A stretch of DNA of 64,000 nucleotides from an uncultured Collinsella sp. (GCA_900544095.1 UQTV01000001.1:434001-498000), one strand, 5' to 3'. Shown: positions 54,536 through 63,453, counted from the stretch's first letter. Numbers and translations: made by a program. The notes: generated by a model not told the origin, from the sequence alone.

Positions 54536-55039
54536 CTAGCCTTGATACGAGGACGCCTTCGGAGGCGTCTTGCCCTTCAGGACCTTATGGTAGTAATCGT
54601 AGGTGAGCGGCGTCTCGTCACTCAAGCGCTCGGCATCCTCGACCTCGCCGATAAACAGCAGATGCGTGCCAACATCCACAGTGTCGATCAAATGGCAGCT
54701 AAACAGGGCCGCCGCGTGCTCGGGCACATAGGGCATGCCCAGAGCCGTCTCGCGGGTCTCGTATTTGGCAAACTTGTCATAATCGCTGCTGGTGCGGAAC
54801 CCAAAGTTACCGATGTAGAGCATATCGGCGGTCTGATCGATCACGGTCAGCGCGAACGCTTTGGCCGAAGCGATGACGCCCGAGGTGACGTTGTCCTTGT
54901 TCACTGCAACCGAAATGCGCGGCGGCATGGACGTCACCTGCACCGCTGTGTTGATGACGCAGCCGGCACGCAGCCCGTCTGCCGCGGAGCTCACCACGTA
55001 CAGGCCGCTCGGCATGGTAAAGAACGCAGTTTTGTCCAT
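54536..55039 (-). CDS. Flavin reductase-like FMN-binding protein
   Basis: A 167-residue split-barrel flavoprotein. MPSGLYVVSSAADGLRAGCVINTAVQVTSMPPRISVAVNKDNVTSGVI is the FMN-binding core of the flavin reductase-like family. The C-terminal part (ALFSCHLIDTVDVGTHLLFIGEVEDAERL, PLTYDYYHKVLKGKTPPKASSY) matches the N-terminal domain of high-molecular-weight rubredoxins, where a rubredoxin domain would follow; here that domain is the next gene. AGGGGAG precedes ATG 55039; the longer frame reads back through a hairpin. Confidence 0.88.
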   Translation of the reverse strand: MDKTAFFTMPSGLYVVSSAADGLRAGCVINTAVQVTSMPPRISVAVNKDNVTSGVIASAKAFALTVIDQTADMLYIGNFGFRTSSDYDKFAKYETRETALGMPYVPEHAAALFSCHLIDTVDVGTHLLFIGEVEDAERLSDETPLTYDYYHKVLKGKTPPKASSYQG

Positions 55040-55121
55040 AACAATCACTCCCCTAACCCGGGTTGGAACCTCATGGATGTATGTACCCACAAAAAAGGCG
55101 GCGCCCACAACGGACACCACC

Positions 55122-55141
55122 TTTGAGACATATGTGTCAAA
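55122..55141 (-). promoter_or_regulatory. 20-bp operator-like palindrome upstream of flavin reductase
   Basis: TTTGAGACATATGTGTCAAA is symmetric at 18 of 20 positions and lies just downstream of a TATACT box on the minus strand (55150-55145), a typical repressor position. The regulator is unknown. Confidence 0.5.
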
Positions 55142-55168
55142 ACAGTATAAGCAAGATGAGACGCCCGC

Positions 55169-55235
55169 AGTTGCGGTGAAATAAGGACTGAATAGCCCCT
55201 CAAACAGGCAAAACAGTCCGTATTCCACCGCAACT
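55169..55235. repeat. Inverted repeat with 22-bp arms
   Basis: Arms 55169-55190 and 55214-55235 (for example GTTGCGGTG / CACCGCAAC and GGACTG / CAGTCC) pair with two mismatches around 23 bases. It lies between smpB and the flavin reductase gene. No T-run follows, so it is not a standard terminator. Confidence 0.75.
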
Positions 55236-55247
55236 TATACAGAACGC

Positions 55248-55718
55248 CTAGCGATTGCGCTCCTTGAGGGCGCGGTCGATCTCGCGCTGGACATCGCGCT
55301 TGGCCATATCCTCGCGCTTGTCGTAAAGCTTCTTGCCGCGGCCTAGGCCCAGCAGCAGTTTTACGCGACCGTCGGTATTAAAGTAGAGCTCCAACGGAAC
55401 CAGCGCATAACCACGGTTGCGAAGTTTGCCGTCAAGAAAGTCGATCTCCTTGCGGTGCAGCAGCAGACGGCGCCGACGGTCGGGATCGCGATTCCACACG
55501 CCACCATGGCTATAAGGGTGGATATGCAGGCCGACGAGCCAGCACTCACCGCCACGAATCAATGCAAAGGTATCGGTGATCTGGCAGGCGCGCTCGCGAA
55601 TCGACTTGACCTCGGTGCCGCTCAGCTCAATACCGCACTCAAACGTCTCATCGATAAAGTACTCGTGATGTGCCGAGCGATTCTTGGAAATGAGCTTGCG
55701 CTCGCGCTTACTGGGCAT
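55248..55718 (-). CDS. smpB: tmRNA-binding protein SmpB
   Basis: Partner of tmRNA in trans-translation rescue of stalled ribosomes. The 156-residue protein shows the complete family pattern: NRSAHHEYFIDETFECGIELSGTEVKSIRERACQITDTFALIRGGE, then HIHPYSHGGVWNRDPDRRRRLLLHRKEI, LVPLELYFNTDGRVKLLLGLGRGKKLYDKRED and the basic tail. GGAGG lies six bases before ATG 55718, inside the end of the upstream TPR gene (11-bp overlap), so the two are coupled. No ssrA gene is recognised in the window. Confidence 0.96.
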   Translation of the reverse strand: MPSKRERKLISKNRSAHHEYFIDETFECGIELSGTEVKSIRERACQITDTFALIRGGECWLVGLHIHPYSHGGVWNRDPDRRRRLLLHRKEIDFLDGKLRNRGYALVPLELYFNTDGRVKLLLGLGRGKKLYDKREDMAKRDVQREIDRALKERNR

Positions 55719-56625
55719 CGCCGGCCTCCTTGGCGCCATCGGCGTTTGAGCCCGCAGCCTCGCGCTTTGCCCTGCGCTCGGCATTGAGCTCGGCATCGCT
55801 CTCACGCACCAGTTTGATAATCGCCGCGCAGGCCTCCTCGCCCACCAAGTCGCGAGCACGTACCGTCAGGCGCGTCGCCTCCTGCTTGTCGCCGTCGCTT
55901 GCAGCATCGGTCGCGCACATAATCAGGCAGATGGCAATCTCGGCCGAAGGCGAGGTCGGAACGCCTTGCAGGGCCAGTTCACCCATCACGTGCTCGTCGC
56001 TCTCATCGGCGGCATCCGGATAGGTGGTATGGATCTTGTTGAGCAGGCGCGTCGTATGCGCATCGTTGGGCGCCAGGCGCAGCGCCAGACGCGCGCAGCC
56101 CACGGCAGCCGAAACGTTCTCGGTCTCGGGCTCCAAGAAGTACTGACCCAGATTGGCGTAAGCGCGGGCGGCGCACTTGCCATCGCTTGCACGCTCCAGC
56201 ACCGAGAACGAGAGCGATGCCCATTCCTGCTTGTCTTCGAGTGCGCGGAACAGCTCGGCCAAATCCAAGCGATAGTTGCAGTTCATGGGGTCCCAACGCA
56301 CAGCCTGCATCAGGGCATTGCGAGCGCTCACATAATCCTGCTGGCGAATGTAGGCAAACGCCATATCAGAGTACAGGCGGTCAAACGGCACCTCGACCTG
56401 CACGAGCTCGCGCGGATCCTTCTCCACGCGGCGATAGGCCAAGCGCTCAAACTTGCTATCAAAGCTAAAGTATTGGCGCTTCTCCTCCGTCTTGCACTCG
56501 GCGTCGATATACTCCTCGGCGAGCTCCACCAGGCGCTCCAGCAGCGGCGTCGCCGTAGCCAGGTCGCCCTGCGCCAGATAGTTCTCGGCATACGTGATGT
56601 CTTGCAAGCTGATGGGCAGGTCCAT
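55708..56625 (-). CDS. TPR-like helical repeat protein
   Basis: A 305-residue soluble, helical protein. Successive segments such as ITYAENYLAQGDLATATPLLERLVELAEEYI, FAYIRQQDYVSARNALMQAVRWDPMNCNYRLDLAEL, ARAYANLGQYFLEPETENVSAAVGCARLALRLAPND have the Ala/Gly/Tyr spacing of tetratricopeptide repeats. No enzymatic motif is seen. GAGGAG precedes the ATG. It overlaps smpB by 11 bases. A scaffolding role is only a guess; the gene follows the tRNAs on the same strand. Confidence 0.75.
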   Translation of the reverse strand: MDLPISLQDITYAENYLAQGDLATATPLLERLVELAEEYIDAECKTEEKRQYFSFDSKFERLAYRRVEKDPRELVQVEVPFDRLYSDMAFAYIRQQDYVSARNALMQAVRWDPMNCNYRLDLAELFRALEDKQEWASLSFSVLERASDGKCAARAYANLGQYFLEPETENVSAAVGCARLALRLAPNDAHTTRLLNKIHTTYPDAADESDEHVMGELALQGVPTSPSAEIAICLIMCATDAASDGDKQEATRLTVRARDLVGEEACAAIIKLVRESDAELNAERRAKREAAGSNADGAKEAGDAQ

Positions 56626-56720
56626 GACAACTCCTCGGTCCAGGCGGCAGACTCAACGCGCCTTAAACATCGGTCAATACACAAAACCCGGGTCTCTTGC
56701 GAGGCCCGGGCGTTCAATTT

Positions 56721-56797
56721 TGGTAGCCCGTACCAGATTCGAACTGGTGATCTCCGCCTTGAGAGGGCGGCGTCCTAAACCGCTAGACGAACGGGCC
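56721..56797 (-). tRNA. tRNA-Glu (anticodon CTC)
   Basis: Acceptor GGCCCGT pairs with ACGGGCT (first pair G-U), with CCA encoded. The anticodon stem GCCGC / GCGGA-type arm encloses the loop with CTC, and the T-arm has GGTTCGAAT-like CAGTTCGAATCTG. The pattern resembles bacterial tRNA-Glu. Confidence 0.93.
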
Positions 56798-56814
56798 ATA
56801 TGTAGCAAATGCAA

Positions 56815-56888
56815 TGGCTGGGATGGAGGGAGTCGAACCCCCATTGACGGAACCAGAATCCGCTGTCCTGCCATTAGACGACATCCCA
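56815..56888 (-). tRNA. tRNA-Gln (anticodon CTG)
   Basis: TGGGATG pairs with CATCCCA, CCA is encoded, the anticodon loop reads TTCTGGT with CTG, and the T-loop is GGTTCGACTC. It is 17 bp upstream of tRNA-Glu on the same strand. Confidence 0.93.
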
Positions 56889-57164
56889 ATGACTGCATCG
56901 CTGCGCTCGGCTGTGCCTTTGCGCAAGAAAGAAATATACGGGAAGTCTCGCCGTGACGCAAGCCCCAATTTTGACTTTTTTGAAATTCAGTCAAATTGGC
57001 CTAATTAAGTCCAACCCGTGAAGGACCTGTGAAGCCGACCGCTGTACACGAAGGGCAAAACGCCGCGAGCGGTAGCCGTCAACCGTTGGCAGATTCTACC
57101 GCGAAAACGATAGCACCAGGCAACACAATCGAAGTATCAATGATCACGTAGATATCGAGGCGCC

Positions 57165-57575
57165 ATGGACGAAGAGCTTGATTACCTATGGGAGACCCTG
57201 GGCCTTGAGATCACTGCCGACCTTTGGCCCGAACGGGACAAAATCCATCCCACACTGCGCCCCGCCATTACTGTGGTGCAGGCAAAATACCGCCGTGCAT
57301 CCTTTTTGATCATGCGGATGTCATGGCACGCGGGACTCCCCGACCTTAAGCGAATCCAGGCAAGCCTCGTCGAGCTGTCCGGCATGCCGACCGTCATATC
57401 CGAGGCGCACCTGGAGCAGCGCCAGCGCGAGCGACTGCAACAGCAGCGGATTCCCTTTATCTGCCCCGGCGTTCAGGCATATCTGCCCTTTATGGACAAG
57501 GAGTACTGGAGCGGCAAGCCCAACAAACACGTAAAGGTCTACGATCCGCACGAATGGGCACAGCTGGCGGACTGA
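57165..57575 (+). CDS. Hypothetical protein, possibly N-terminal part of a MarR-like family
   Basis: A 136-residue protein starting at ATG 57165 with GAGGCGCC upstream. The block HPTLRPAITVVQAKYRRASFLIMRMSW, LPDLKRIQASLVELSGMPTVIS and RIPFICPGVQAYLPFM resembles the N-terminal half of larger MarR-like winged-helix proteins. After residue 110 the sequence (DKEYWSGKPNKHVKVYDPHEWAQLAD) leaves that pattern and stops. It may therefore be a shortened relative. A repeat array begins 19 bp after its stop, so truncation by rearrangement is possible. Low certainty on the family. Confidence 0.5.
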   Translation: MDEELDYLWETLGLEITADLWPERDKIHPTLRPAITVVQAKYRRASFLIMRMSWHAGLPDLKRIQASLVELSGMPTVISEAHLEQRQRERLQQQRIPFICPGVQAYLPFMDKEYWSGKPNKHVKVYDPHEWAQLAD

Positions 57576-57594
57576 CTGGGGCAGGCCCGCCGGC

Positions 57595-57640
57595 GGAAAG
57601 TGCGTCCCAGATTTCAAGCTCAAACTGGTCCCCACTTTCC
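57595..57640. repeat. 46-bp palindromic array unit 1
   Basis: Begins GGAAAGTGCGTCCC and ends CCCCACTTTCC. First of three units with 16-bp spacers. Confidence 0.9.
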
Positions 57641-57656
57641 CGTTGAGCCCTCAACC

Positions 57657-57702
57657 GGAAACCGTGTCCCGCAATCGAAGCTCAGAATGGGACGTGCTTT
57701 CC
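57657..57702. repeat. 46-bp palindromic array unit 2
   Basis: Begins GGAAACCGTGTCCC and ends GGGACGTGCTTTCC, with GAAGC at the centre. Exactly 62 bp after unit 1. Confidence 0.9.
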
Positions 57703-57718
57703 GCAACCGGCCACTTTG

Positions 57719-57764
57719 GGAAAGTGCATCCCATTCTGGAAGCGAATTCCGGGTCGCACTTTCC
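57719..57764. repeat. 46-bp palindromic array unit 3
   Basis: Begins GGAAAGTGCATCCC and ends GGGTCGCACTTTCC, with GAAGC at the centre. Exactly 62 bp after unit 2; it ends 8 bp before the convergent ArsC-like gene's stop. Confidence 0.9.
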
Positions 57765-57771
57765 GCAGCCG

Positions 57772-58131
57772 CTACAGCAACGCCTCGGCCCAAGCCGCTT
57801 CCCTAAAGCCGGGAATCGCAAAGTCGTCGCCCACCAGCAGCGGACGCTTGACCAGCATGCCGTCGGTCGCCAGCAGCTCGTAGCACTCCCGATCCGTCAT
57901 GCCCGCATCCAGACGCGCCTTCAGGCCCAGCTCTCGATATTTCATGCCCGACGAATTAAAGAAACGCCGCACCGGCAGCCCCGAATGAGCAATCCAGGTC
58001 GCAAGCTCATCAGCCGTGGGATTGTCCAAAACGATATCGCGGTCGATGTACTCTACCCCATGTTCGTCCAGCCATGCCTTGGCCTTCTTACAGGTCGAGC
58101 ACTTGGGATATTCAACAAACAGTACGGTCAT
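57772..58131 (-). CDS. ArsC/Spx-family thioredoxin-fold protein
   Basis: A 119-residue protein. LFVEYPKCSTCKKAKAWLDEHGVEY has the CxxC active site of the ArsC/YffB/Spx family, and LPVRRFFNSSGMKYRELGLK and KRPLLVGDDFAIPGFREAAWAEAL complete the fold. It lacks arsenic-resistance neighbours, so it is more likely a general thiol oxidoreductase of the family than a true arsenate reductase. GGAGG lies before ATG 58131. Confidence 0.88.
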   Translation of the reverse strand: MTVLFVEYPKCSTCKKAKAWLDEHGVEYIDRDIVLDNPTADELATWIAHSGLPVRRFFNSSGMKYRELGLKARLDAGMTDRECYELLATDGMLVKRPLLVGDDFAIPGFREAAWAEALL

Positions 58132-58223
58132 GGAAATCCTCCGAATATAGATCGGCCAACGCAGGCACACGCCACACGAGGCGCCTTCGTATGATGGGCC
58201 AATTGTAGCCCACGGGTCACACG

Positions 58224-59276
58224 CTAAACGAACCGTACCCCGAATCCGCGTTTGATGAACGGCAGCAGCTCCATTGCCTCGGGCGTGATATGGCCCGCAA
58301 CGTTCATGCGCTCGTCACCGGGGAGATCGACCCGCGCAATCTCAAGCTCGCCTTCGTAGCGCCCATATCCGCTATTGCTCACAGCGATCGACCCCGCCTT
58401 TCGCGGCAGGCCGGCTCCGGCATCCGTCGGCACGGAATCCGGCTTAAGCGTCGTACGTGACTCCTGAGACCTAAAGATGAGGACGCTCGAGTCGGGTCGG
58501 TCGTGATGAATCTGCCCGCGCACATAGGCATAACTGAGCTCAAGCTCGCATTGCAGGTCCACGTATCCGGCGGAAACTTGAGCAAACTGCGCCCAGCCCG
58601 CATCGGAAAGATCGGGGTCGCCGACCAACACAATGTCGCAATCGGCGCCATGTGCAAGCTCAAGCATATTGAGGGCAACCTTTGACGCGCGACCGCGCTG
58701 CGCCTCGACCGTCGGCAGTCCCTCGAATACCGGCCCGCGAACGTTAGCATCACCCGGCACAAAAGCCATGATTTCGAATCCAAGCGCCGCAAGACGAAGA
58801 TTCACCCGAGCAATGTCCTCCAGAGCTAAACCGGTATAAGGCTTGGGGTAAAAATTGTGGCAGGCGGCAAAACGAGTCACATCGGCACCGGCCTCACGCC
58901 ACGATGCGATTTCATCAGAACTCACTGTCGATGCATTGACCACAATGCGAAATACACCGGACAGCTCCGCGACCCGCTGGGCGCTAAAGCCATAGTCCAA
59001 ACGAAGGTATTCCAACCCCAGATCGCGCAAGTCCTCGATGCGCTCAAGCCCGAGCAAATCGCACGTGCGAGGCCCCACATCGGCAATGAGCGCAATGCCG
59101 CGGGCGGAAAGCAGCGACAGCACATGACGGACCTTATCGGCATACGCCGCTCCCCCATCCTCGGGAATATGCAGCGAGGTGAACGCATAGCGCGCACCCG
59201 CCGCGGCACCACGTTCAATCGTCCGCTCAATATCCTGCAGAGGGCTGGAAAGATAAATCGAAATACCCGTTTTCAC
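58224..59276 (-). CDS. mupG: MupG-type 6-phospho-N-acetylmuramidase (DUF871)
   Basis: TIM-barrel glycosidase of 350 residues, formerly DUF871. SIYLSSPLQDIERTIERGAAAGARYAFTSLHIPED at the N-terminus and FAACHNFYPKPYTGL near 140 are characteristic. Known members cleave MurNAc-6-phosphate from imported GlcNAc-MurNAc-6P disaccharide or muropeptides. The context supports this: murP, murQ and murR lie immediately upstream on the same strand. The start is GTG 59276 with GGAG nine bases upstream. An intrinsic terminator lies just before it, so its expression may be reduced relative to murRQP. Confidence 0.87.
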   Translation of the reverse strand: MKTGISIYLSSPLQDIERTIERGAAAGARYAFTSLHIPEDGGAAYADKVRHVLSLLSARGIALIADVGPRTCDLLGLERIEDLRDLGLEYLRLDYGFSAQRVAELSGVFRIVVNASTVSSDEIASWREAGADVTRFAACHNFYPKPYTGLALEDIARVNLRLAALGFEIMAFVPGDANVRGPVFEGLPTVEAQRGRASKVALNMLELAHGADCDIVLVGDPDLSDAGWAQFAQVSAGYVDLQCELELSYAYVRGQIHHDRPDSSVLIFRSQESRTTLKPDSVPTDAGAGLPRKAGSIAVSNSGYGRYEGELEIARVDLPGDERMNVAGHITPEAMELLPFIKRGFGVRFV

Positions 59277-59291
59277 GCTTCAACGCTCCTT

Positions 59292-59326
59292 TAAAAAAGG
59301 CCGGCGGAGCAGCTAGCCCCGCCGGC
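59292..59326 (-). terminator. Terminator between murP and mupG
   Basis: GCCGGCGG pairs with CCGCCGGC around an 11-base loop and is followed on the minus strand by a TTTTTT run. It lies between two co-directional genes of the MurNAc cluster, so it is probably a partial or regulated terminator. Confidence 0.85.
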
Positions 59327-59393
59327 ACAACCATAACATCAAGAAATCTGCCGCGCGCCGCGAACCCTGAGCAACACGGCTCGCGATATCAAT

Positions 59394-60824
59394 CTACTCG
59401 CCAAAGAACTCGTTGATCTTCTGCTCGTCGACGCCAAAGAACCACGTCAGGACAAAGCCGGCGGCATAGGCAAGCAGCATAGCGGCAACGTAGCCGAGCT
59501 GCTGGCCAGGAACGACGATCAGCAGGCCAAACAGACCGGAAACGCCCTGAGAAACCGTGCCGATGTGAAGCAGCGCCGCGAGCGCGCCGCCAAATCCGGC
59601 ACCCAGGCAGGCCGTCACAAACGGACGAACGAGCGGCAGCGTAACAGCATACATCAGAGGCTCGCCCACACCCAGGATTCCAACGGGAATGGACTCTGCG
59701 ACGTACTTCTTGAGCTTGGCATTCTTGGTCTTAAAGTACAGCGCCAAACCGGCACCGACCTGGCCGCCGCCAGCCATCATAAGGATGGGAAGCAGGTAAT
59801 TGATACCCTTGGTAGCGCCGTCGGGATCGTTGAGCATAGCGTGGATCGGCGTGAGCGCCTGATGCAGGCCGACGGACACCAGCGGCAAGAAGCCTGCCGA
59901 CAGGATATAGCCGCCCAGGACGCCCAGCTTCTCGAAGATAAAGGTCAAAACGCTAAAGATGGCAGTCGTCAGCCATGCGCCAACCGGCTGGATGACGAGC
60001 ATCAGAGCAAAGGCGCCGATGATGAGCACCAGCAGCGGAGACAAGAACGTGTCGAGTGCGTTGGGCATAACCTTGCGAATCTGACGCTCCATCCAGGCAA
60101 AAAATGCGCCAGCGATGAGAGCCGCGATCATGCCGCCCGCTGCGGGGTTGTACTGCGCACTGGTGAGCGGCAGCAGAATGGCAGTGGCAGGATCAGCCGC
60201 GCCAGGCGCAAGCAGGGGCATGGCACTGTTGGCGATACACATCATGCCGGCGATGCCGCCCAGCGCAGCGGAGCCACCAAACTCACGTGCCGCGTTATAG
60301 CCCACCAAGATGGGCAGATAGGCAAACAGGGCCCAGCCCATGGAACGAATGCCCTGGTACCACCACTCGCCTGCAAGCGCGCCTGCCGTCGAGACGTTAA
60401 TGACGTTGCAGATACCGTTGATGAGGCCAGCCGCAATGATGCCGGGAAGCAGGGCGACGAAGACATTGGAAATCTTCTTGAGGAAGGCCTGAACCGGCTT
60501 GGACTCGTACTTGGCCTTCTGCGCGGCCTTGTTTGTGGCCGCAGCGTCAACCACGCTCTCGTCGGCAACGCCTTTCGCAAGGCCAGTGAGCTTGGAGAAC
60601 TCCTCGAGCACCTTATTCACCTTGCCCGGACCCAGCACGATCTGCATCGTGTCGTCCTCGACCAGGCCCATCACGCCGTCGAGTGCCTTAATGCCCTCCG
60701 TGTCGACGTTGCCCGCGTCTTTGACGGTCACGCGCAGGCGCGTCATGCACGCCGCGTTTGCCAGCACGTTGTCTTTACCGCCCAAAAGGTCCAGCAGCTT
60801 TTGAGCCAGCTCTTTGTTCGTCAT
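59394..60824 (-). CDS. murP: PTS N-acetylmuramic acid-type EIIBC
   Basis: A 476-residue PTS permease. The N-terminal EIIB domain has the phospho-cysteine Cys26 in ANAACMTRLRVTV. The EIIC domain has about ten membrane segments (VALLPGIIAAGLINGICNVINV, VSVGLHQALTPIHAMLND, VGILGVGEPLMYAVTLPLVRPF). There is no EIIA domain, as in MurP, which uses the general EIIA-Glc; the Crr-type EIIA at 35048 could serve. Linkage to murQ and mupG points to MurNAc or a MurNAc-containing disaccharide as substrate. Confidence 0.88.
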   Translation of the reverse strand: MTNKELAQKLLDLLGGKDNVLANAACMTRLRVTVKDAGNVDTEGIKALDGVMGLVEDDTMQIVLGPGKVNKVLEEFSKLTGLAKGVADESVVDAAATNKAAQKAKYESKPVQAFLKKISNVFVALLPGIIAAGLINGICNVINVSTAGALAGEWWYQGIRSMGWALFAYLPILVGYNAAREFGGSAALGGIAGMMCIANSAMPLLAPGAADPATAILLPLTSAQYNPAAGGMIAALIAGAFFAWMERQIRKVMPNALDTFLSPLLVLIIGAFALMLVIQPVGAWLTTAIFSVLTFIFEKLGVLGGYILSAGFLPLVSVGLHQALTPIHAMLNDPDGATKGINYLLPILMMAGGGQVGAGLALYFKTKNAKLKKYVAESIPVGILGVGEPLMYAVTLPLVRPFVTACLGAGFGGALAALLHIGTVSQGVSGLFGLLIVVPGQQLGYVAAMLLAYAAGFVLTWFFGVDEQKINEFFGE

Positions 60825-60881
60825 AACTCCTCCTTGTATTGGGTATCTCGTCTGGATGTCATATCAGCTCACGCCGCGCAC

Positions 60882-61805
<924 letters not shown>

Positions 61806-61815
61806 TTCATTCACC

Positions 61816-62667
61816 TCATCTTTCCTGTTTCTCGATGTAGTTTTGCTTAATGACATGCGTCGCCCGTTCGTAGTCGCTGGCAACGTAAGCAGCGTAAAGG
61901 GCATCGACAACCATAAGCTGGGCCATACGCGAAGCCATGGCACCGCTGCGGACCAAGGGTTCACTCGCAGCAACGCCGAGCACGGCATCGGCCATGGTGG
62001 CAAGCTTGGATGATCCATCTACTTTGGTAACGGCCACAACGGGACAGTTGTGACGTTGAGCCTCGGCGGTGCAGTCCAGCACCTCTTGCGTCAAGCCCGA
62101 GTAGCTAAAGGCAATTGCCATATCGCCCTCATGCATGTTCTTGGCACATAAGAGCTGATCATGCCAGTCGTCGTACAGATGGCACTCTTTGTCGACACGC
62201 ATGAGCTTTTGCGCCAGGTCGTGCGCGACCAAACGAGAGGCACCAATACCGAACAGATTGACCGCGCGTGCCCGCTTAAGACGGGCCGCGCATCGCTCCA
62301 AGACGGTGTAATCGAGCGTTCGCGCCGTCGCCTCGATCGTGCGCACGTTGCTTTTCATCACCTTCCCCACGATACGTTCGACGCTGTCATCCATGGAGAT
62401 GTCCTCGAGGGCTACGTCTTTCTTGTCACCTAAGAGCGCCAGCTCGGCAATCAGTTCGCGCTGGAACTCCTTGTAGCCCGCAAAACCCAAACGCTTGCAA
62501 AAGCGCAAAATGCTCGAGGGCGAGGAGAACGTGACATCGGCAAGACCGCGGACGGACAGCCCGACCACCTCGTGCGGATGAGCGCTTACATATGCGATGA
62601 CATTGCGTTCCGCCGGGCTCGCGCTGAGCTCACGCTCGCGAAGCCGCAAAAGCAATCCGTTTGCCAT
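61816..62667 (-). CDS. murR: RpiR-family regulator of the MurNAc cluster
   Basis: A 283-residue repressor. The N-terminal RpiR helix-turn-helix (LSASPAERNVIAYVSAHPHEVVGLSVRGLADVTFSSPSSILRFCKRLGFAGYKEFQREL) is followed by a SIS sugar-phosphate-binding domain (NLFGIGASRLVAHDLAQKLMRVDKECHLYDD, AIAFSYSGLTQEVLDCTAEAQ). It heads the murQ-murP-mupG genes, so MurNAc-6P is the likely ligand. ATG 62667 is chosen because GGAGG lies eight bases upstream; GTG 62676 is too close to it. Confidence 0.88.
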   Translation of the reverse strand: MANGLLLRLRERELSASPAERNVIAYVSAHPHEVVGLSVRGLADVTFSSPSSILRFCKRLGFAGYKEFQRELIAELALLGDKKDVALEDISMDDSVERIVGKVMKSNVRTIEATARTLDYTVLERCAARLKRARAVNLFGIGASRLVAHDLAQKLMRVDKECHLYDDWHDQLLCAKNMHEGDMAIAFSYSGLTQEVLDCTAEAQRHNCPVVAVTKVDGSSKLATMADAVLGVAASEPLVRSGAMASRMAQLMVVDALYAAYVASDYERATHVIKQNYIEKQER

Positions 62668-62734
62668 CTCAAACACCTCCGTTGAGAAGAATTAAAGACC
62701 AACGAACGATTCGTACCGGATACAAACAGCTTTT

Positions 62735-62751
62735 GCGGTACATTGTGCCGC
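62735..62751 (-). promoter_or_regulatory. Operator candidate upstream of murR
   Basis: GCGGTACATTGTGCCGC is a 17-bp dyad with 13 symmetric positions, about 70 bp upstream of the murR start. A second dyad, ACGAACGATTCGT, lies near 62703. Either could be the RpiR binding site. Confidence 0.35.
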
Positions 62752-62766
62752 ATCGTGGCGCACAAA

Positions 62767-62790
62767 GGGCGAGCGTTCTACCGCTCGCCC
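62767..62790 (-). terminator. Terminator after the VanZ-like gene
   Basis: GGGCGAGCG and CGCTCGCCC form a perfect 9-bp stem around six bases. On the minus strand only TTTG follows, so termination may be weak. Confidence 0.65.
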
Positions 62791-62871
62791 CTCAAATCCG
62801 ACCGCTCGGAAATACGCGCGACACAAAATAATTCAACAAGGTCGCATTATCAGAAACGGGTTTGTTACCGG

Positions 62872-63453
62872 CTAGCGCCTCGCATGGGCGCCGATCGGCC
62901 GAGTCGCATGGCGCACCAACGCCGCCGTCAGCAATACCAACAGCATGGCGGTGACATATCCCACAGCATCGAATCCTAAATCGATAACGTCGAAATGCCT
63001 GCCGGGAACAAAGATCTTATGTACCTGATCGCCAACGGAGCAGGCGGCGCAAAAGAGCAATACGGGCACGCAACGGGAGCATACGCTCCACGGACGCCTG
63101 GAAAGGCAAACCACGACCACCGAGGCGAACAATCCGACGAAGAAAAACTCTACGGTATGGGCAACGCGGCGGACGTTCGTGCCCACCCACATGCGAATGG
63201 AAGCAAGTCGGCCAGACCGGACATTCGAGGCAGCCGAATCGGCGCCCCCGGTCATTCCGTTCTCCGTCTGGGCTTCACCCGTGGCATCGACAGCCTGAAC
63301 GCCCGTAGCCTGGCCCTCCACCACACGCGCGGTGGACTCGCTCAGCAACGACGTCTCCACCGCATTTTGCTCCGTCAGCACCCAGATACCAGCCAGCGTT
63401 GCAGCGAACAGAATGATCGCGGTCCATCCGATTATTTGTTTTATGCGCGCCAA
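62872..63453 (-). CDS. VanZ-family membrane protein
   Basis: A 193-residue membrane protein. An N-terminal hydrophobic helix is followed by an extracytoplasmic loop and the VanZ core: RRVAHTVEFFFVGLFASV near 95 and SVGDQVHKIFVPGRHFDVIDLGFDAVG near 145, then a last hydrophobic helix. VanZ gives low-level teicoplanin resistance in enterococci, but most homologues, like this isolated one, have no proven role. The start is judged to be TTG at 63453, because AAAAGGAGG lies seven bases upstream and no ATG or GTG is near; the frame back to 63495 runs through the ribosome binding site. Confidence 0.85.
   Translation of the reverse strand: MARIKQIIGWTAIILFAATLAGIWVLTEQNAVETSLLSESTARVVEGQATGVQAVDATGEAQTENGMTGGADSAASNVRSGRLASIRMWVGTNVRRVAHTVEFFFVGLFASVVVVCLSRRPWSVCSRCVPVLLFCAACSVGDQVHKIFVPGRHFDVIDLGFDAVGYVTAMLLVLLTAALVRHATRPIGAHARR

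Noticed and set aside
57595..57764. Short CRISPR array
   Set aside because: Repeat units differ from each other too much, spacers are only 16 bp, and no cas genes are nearby.
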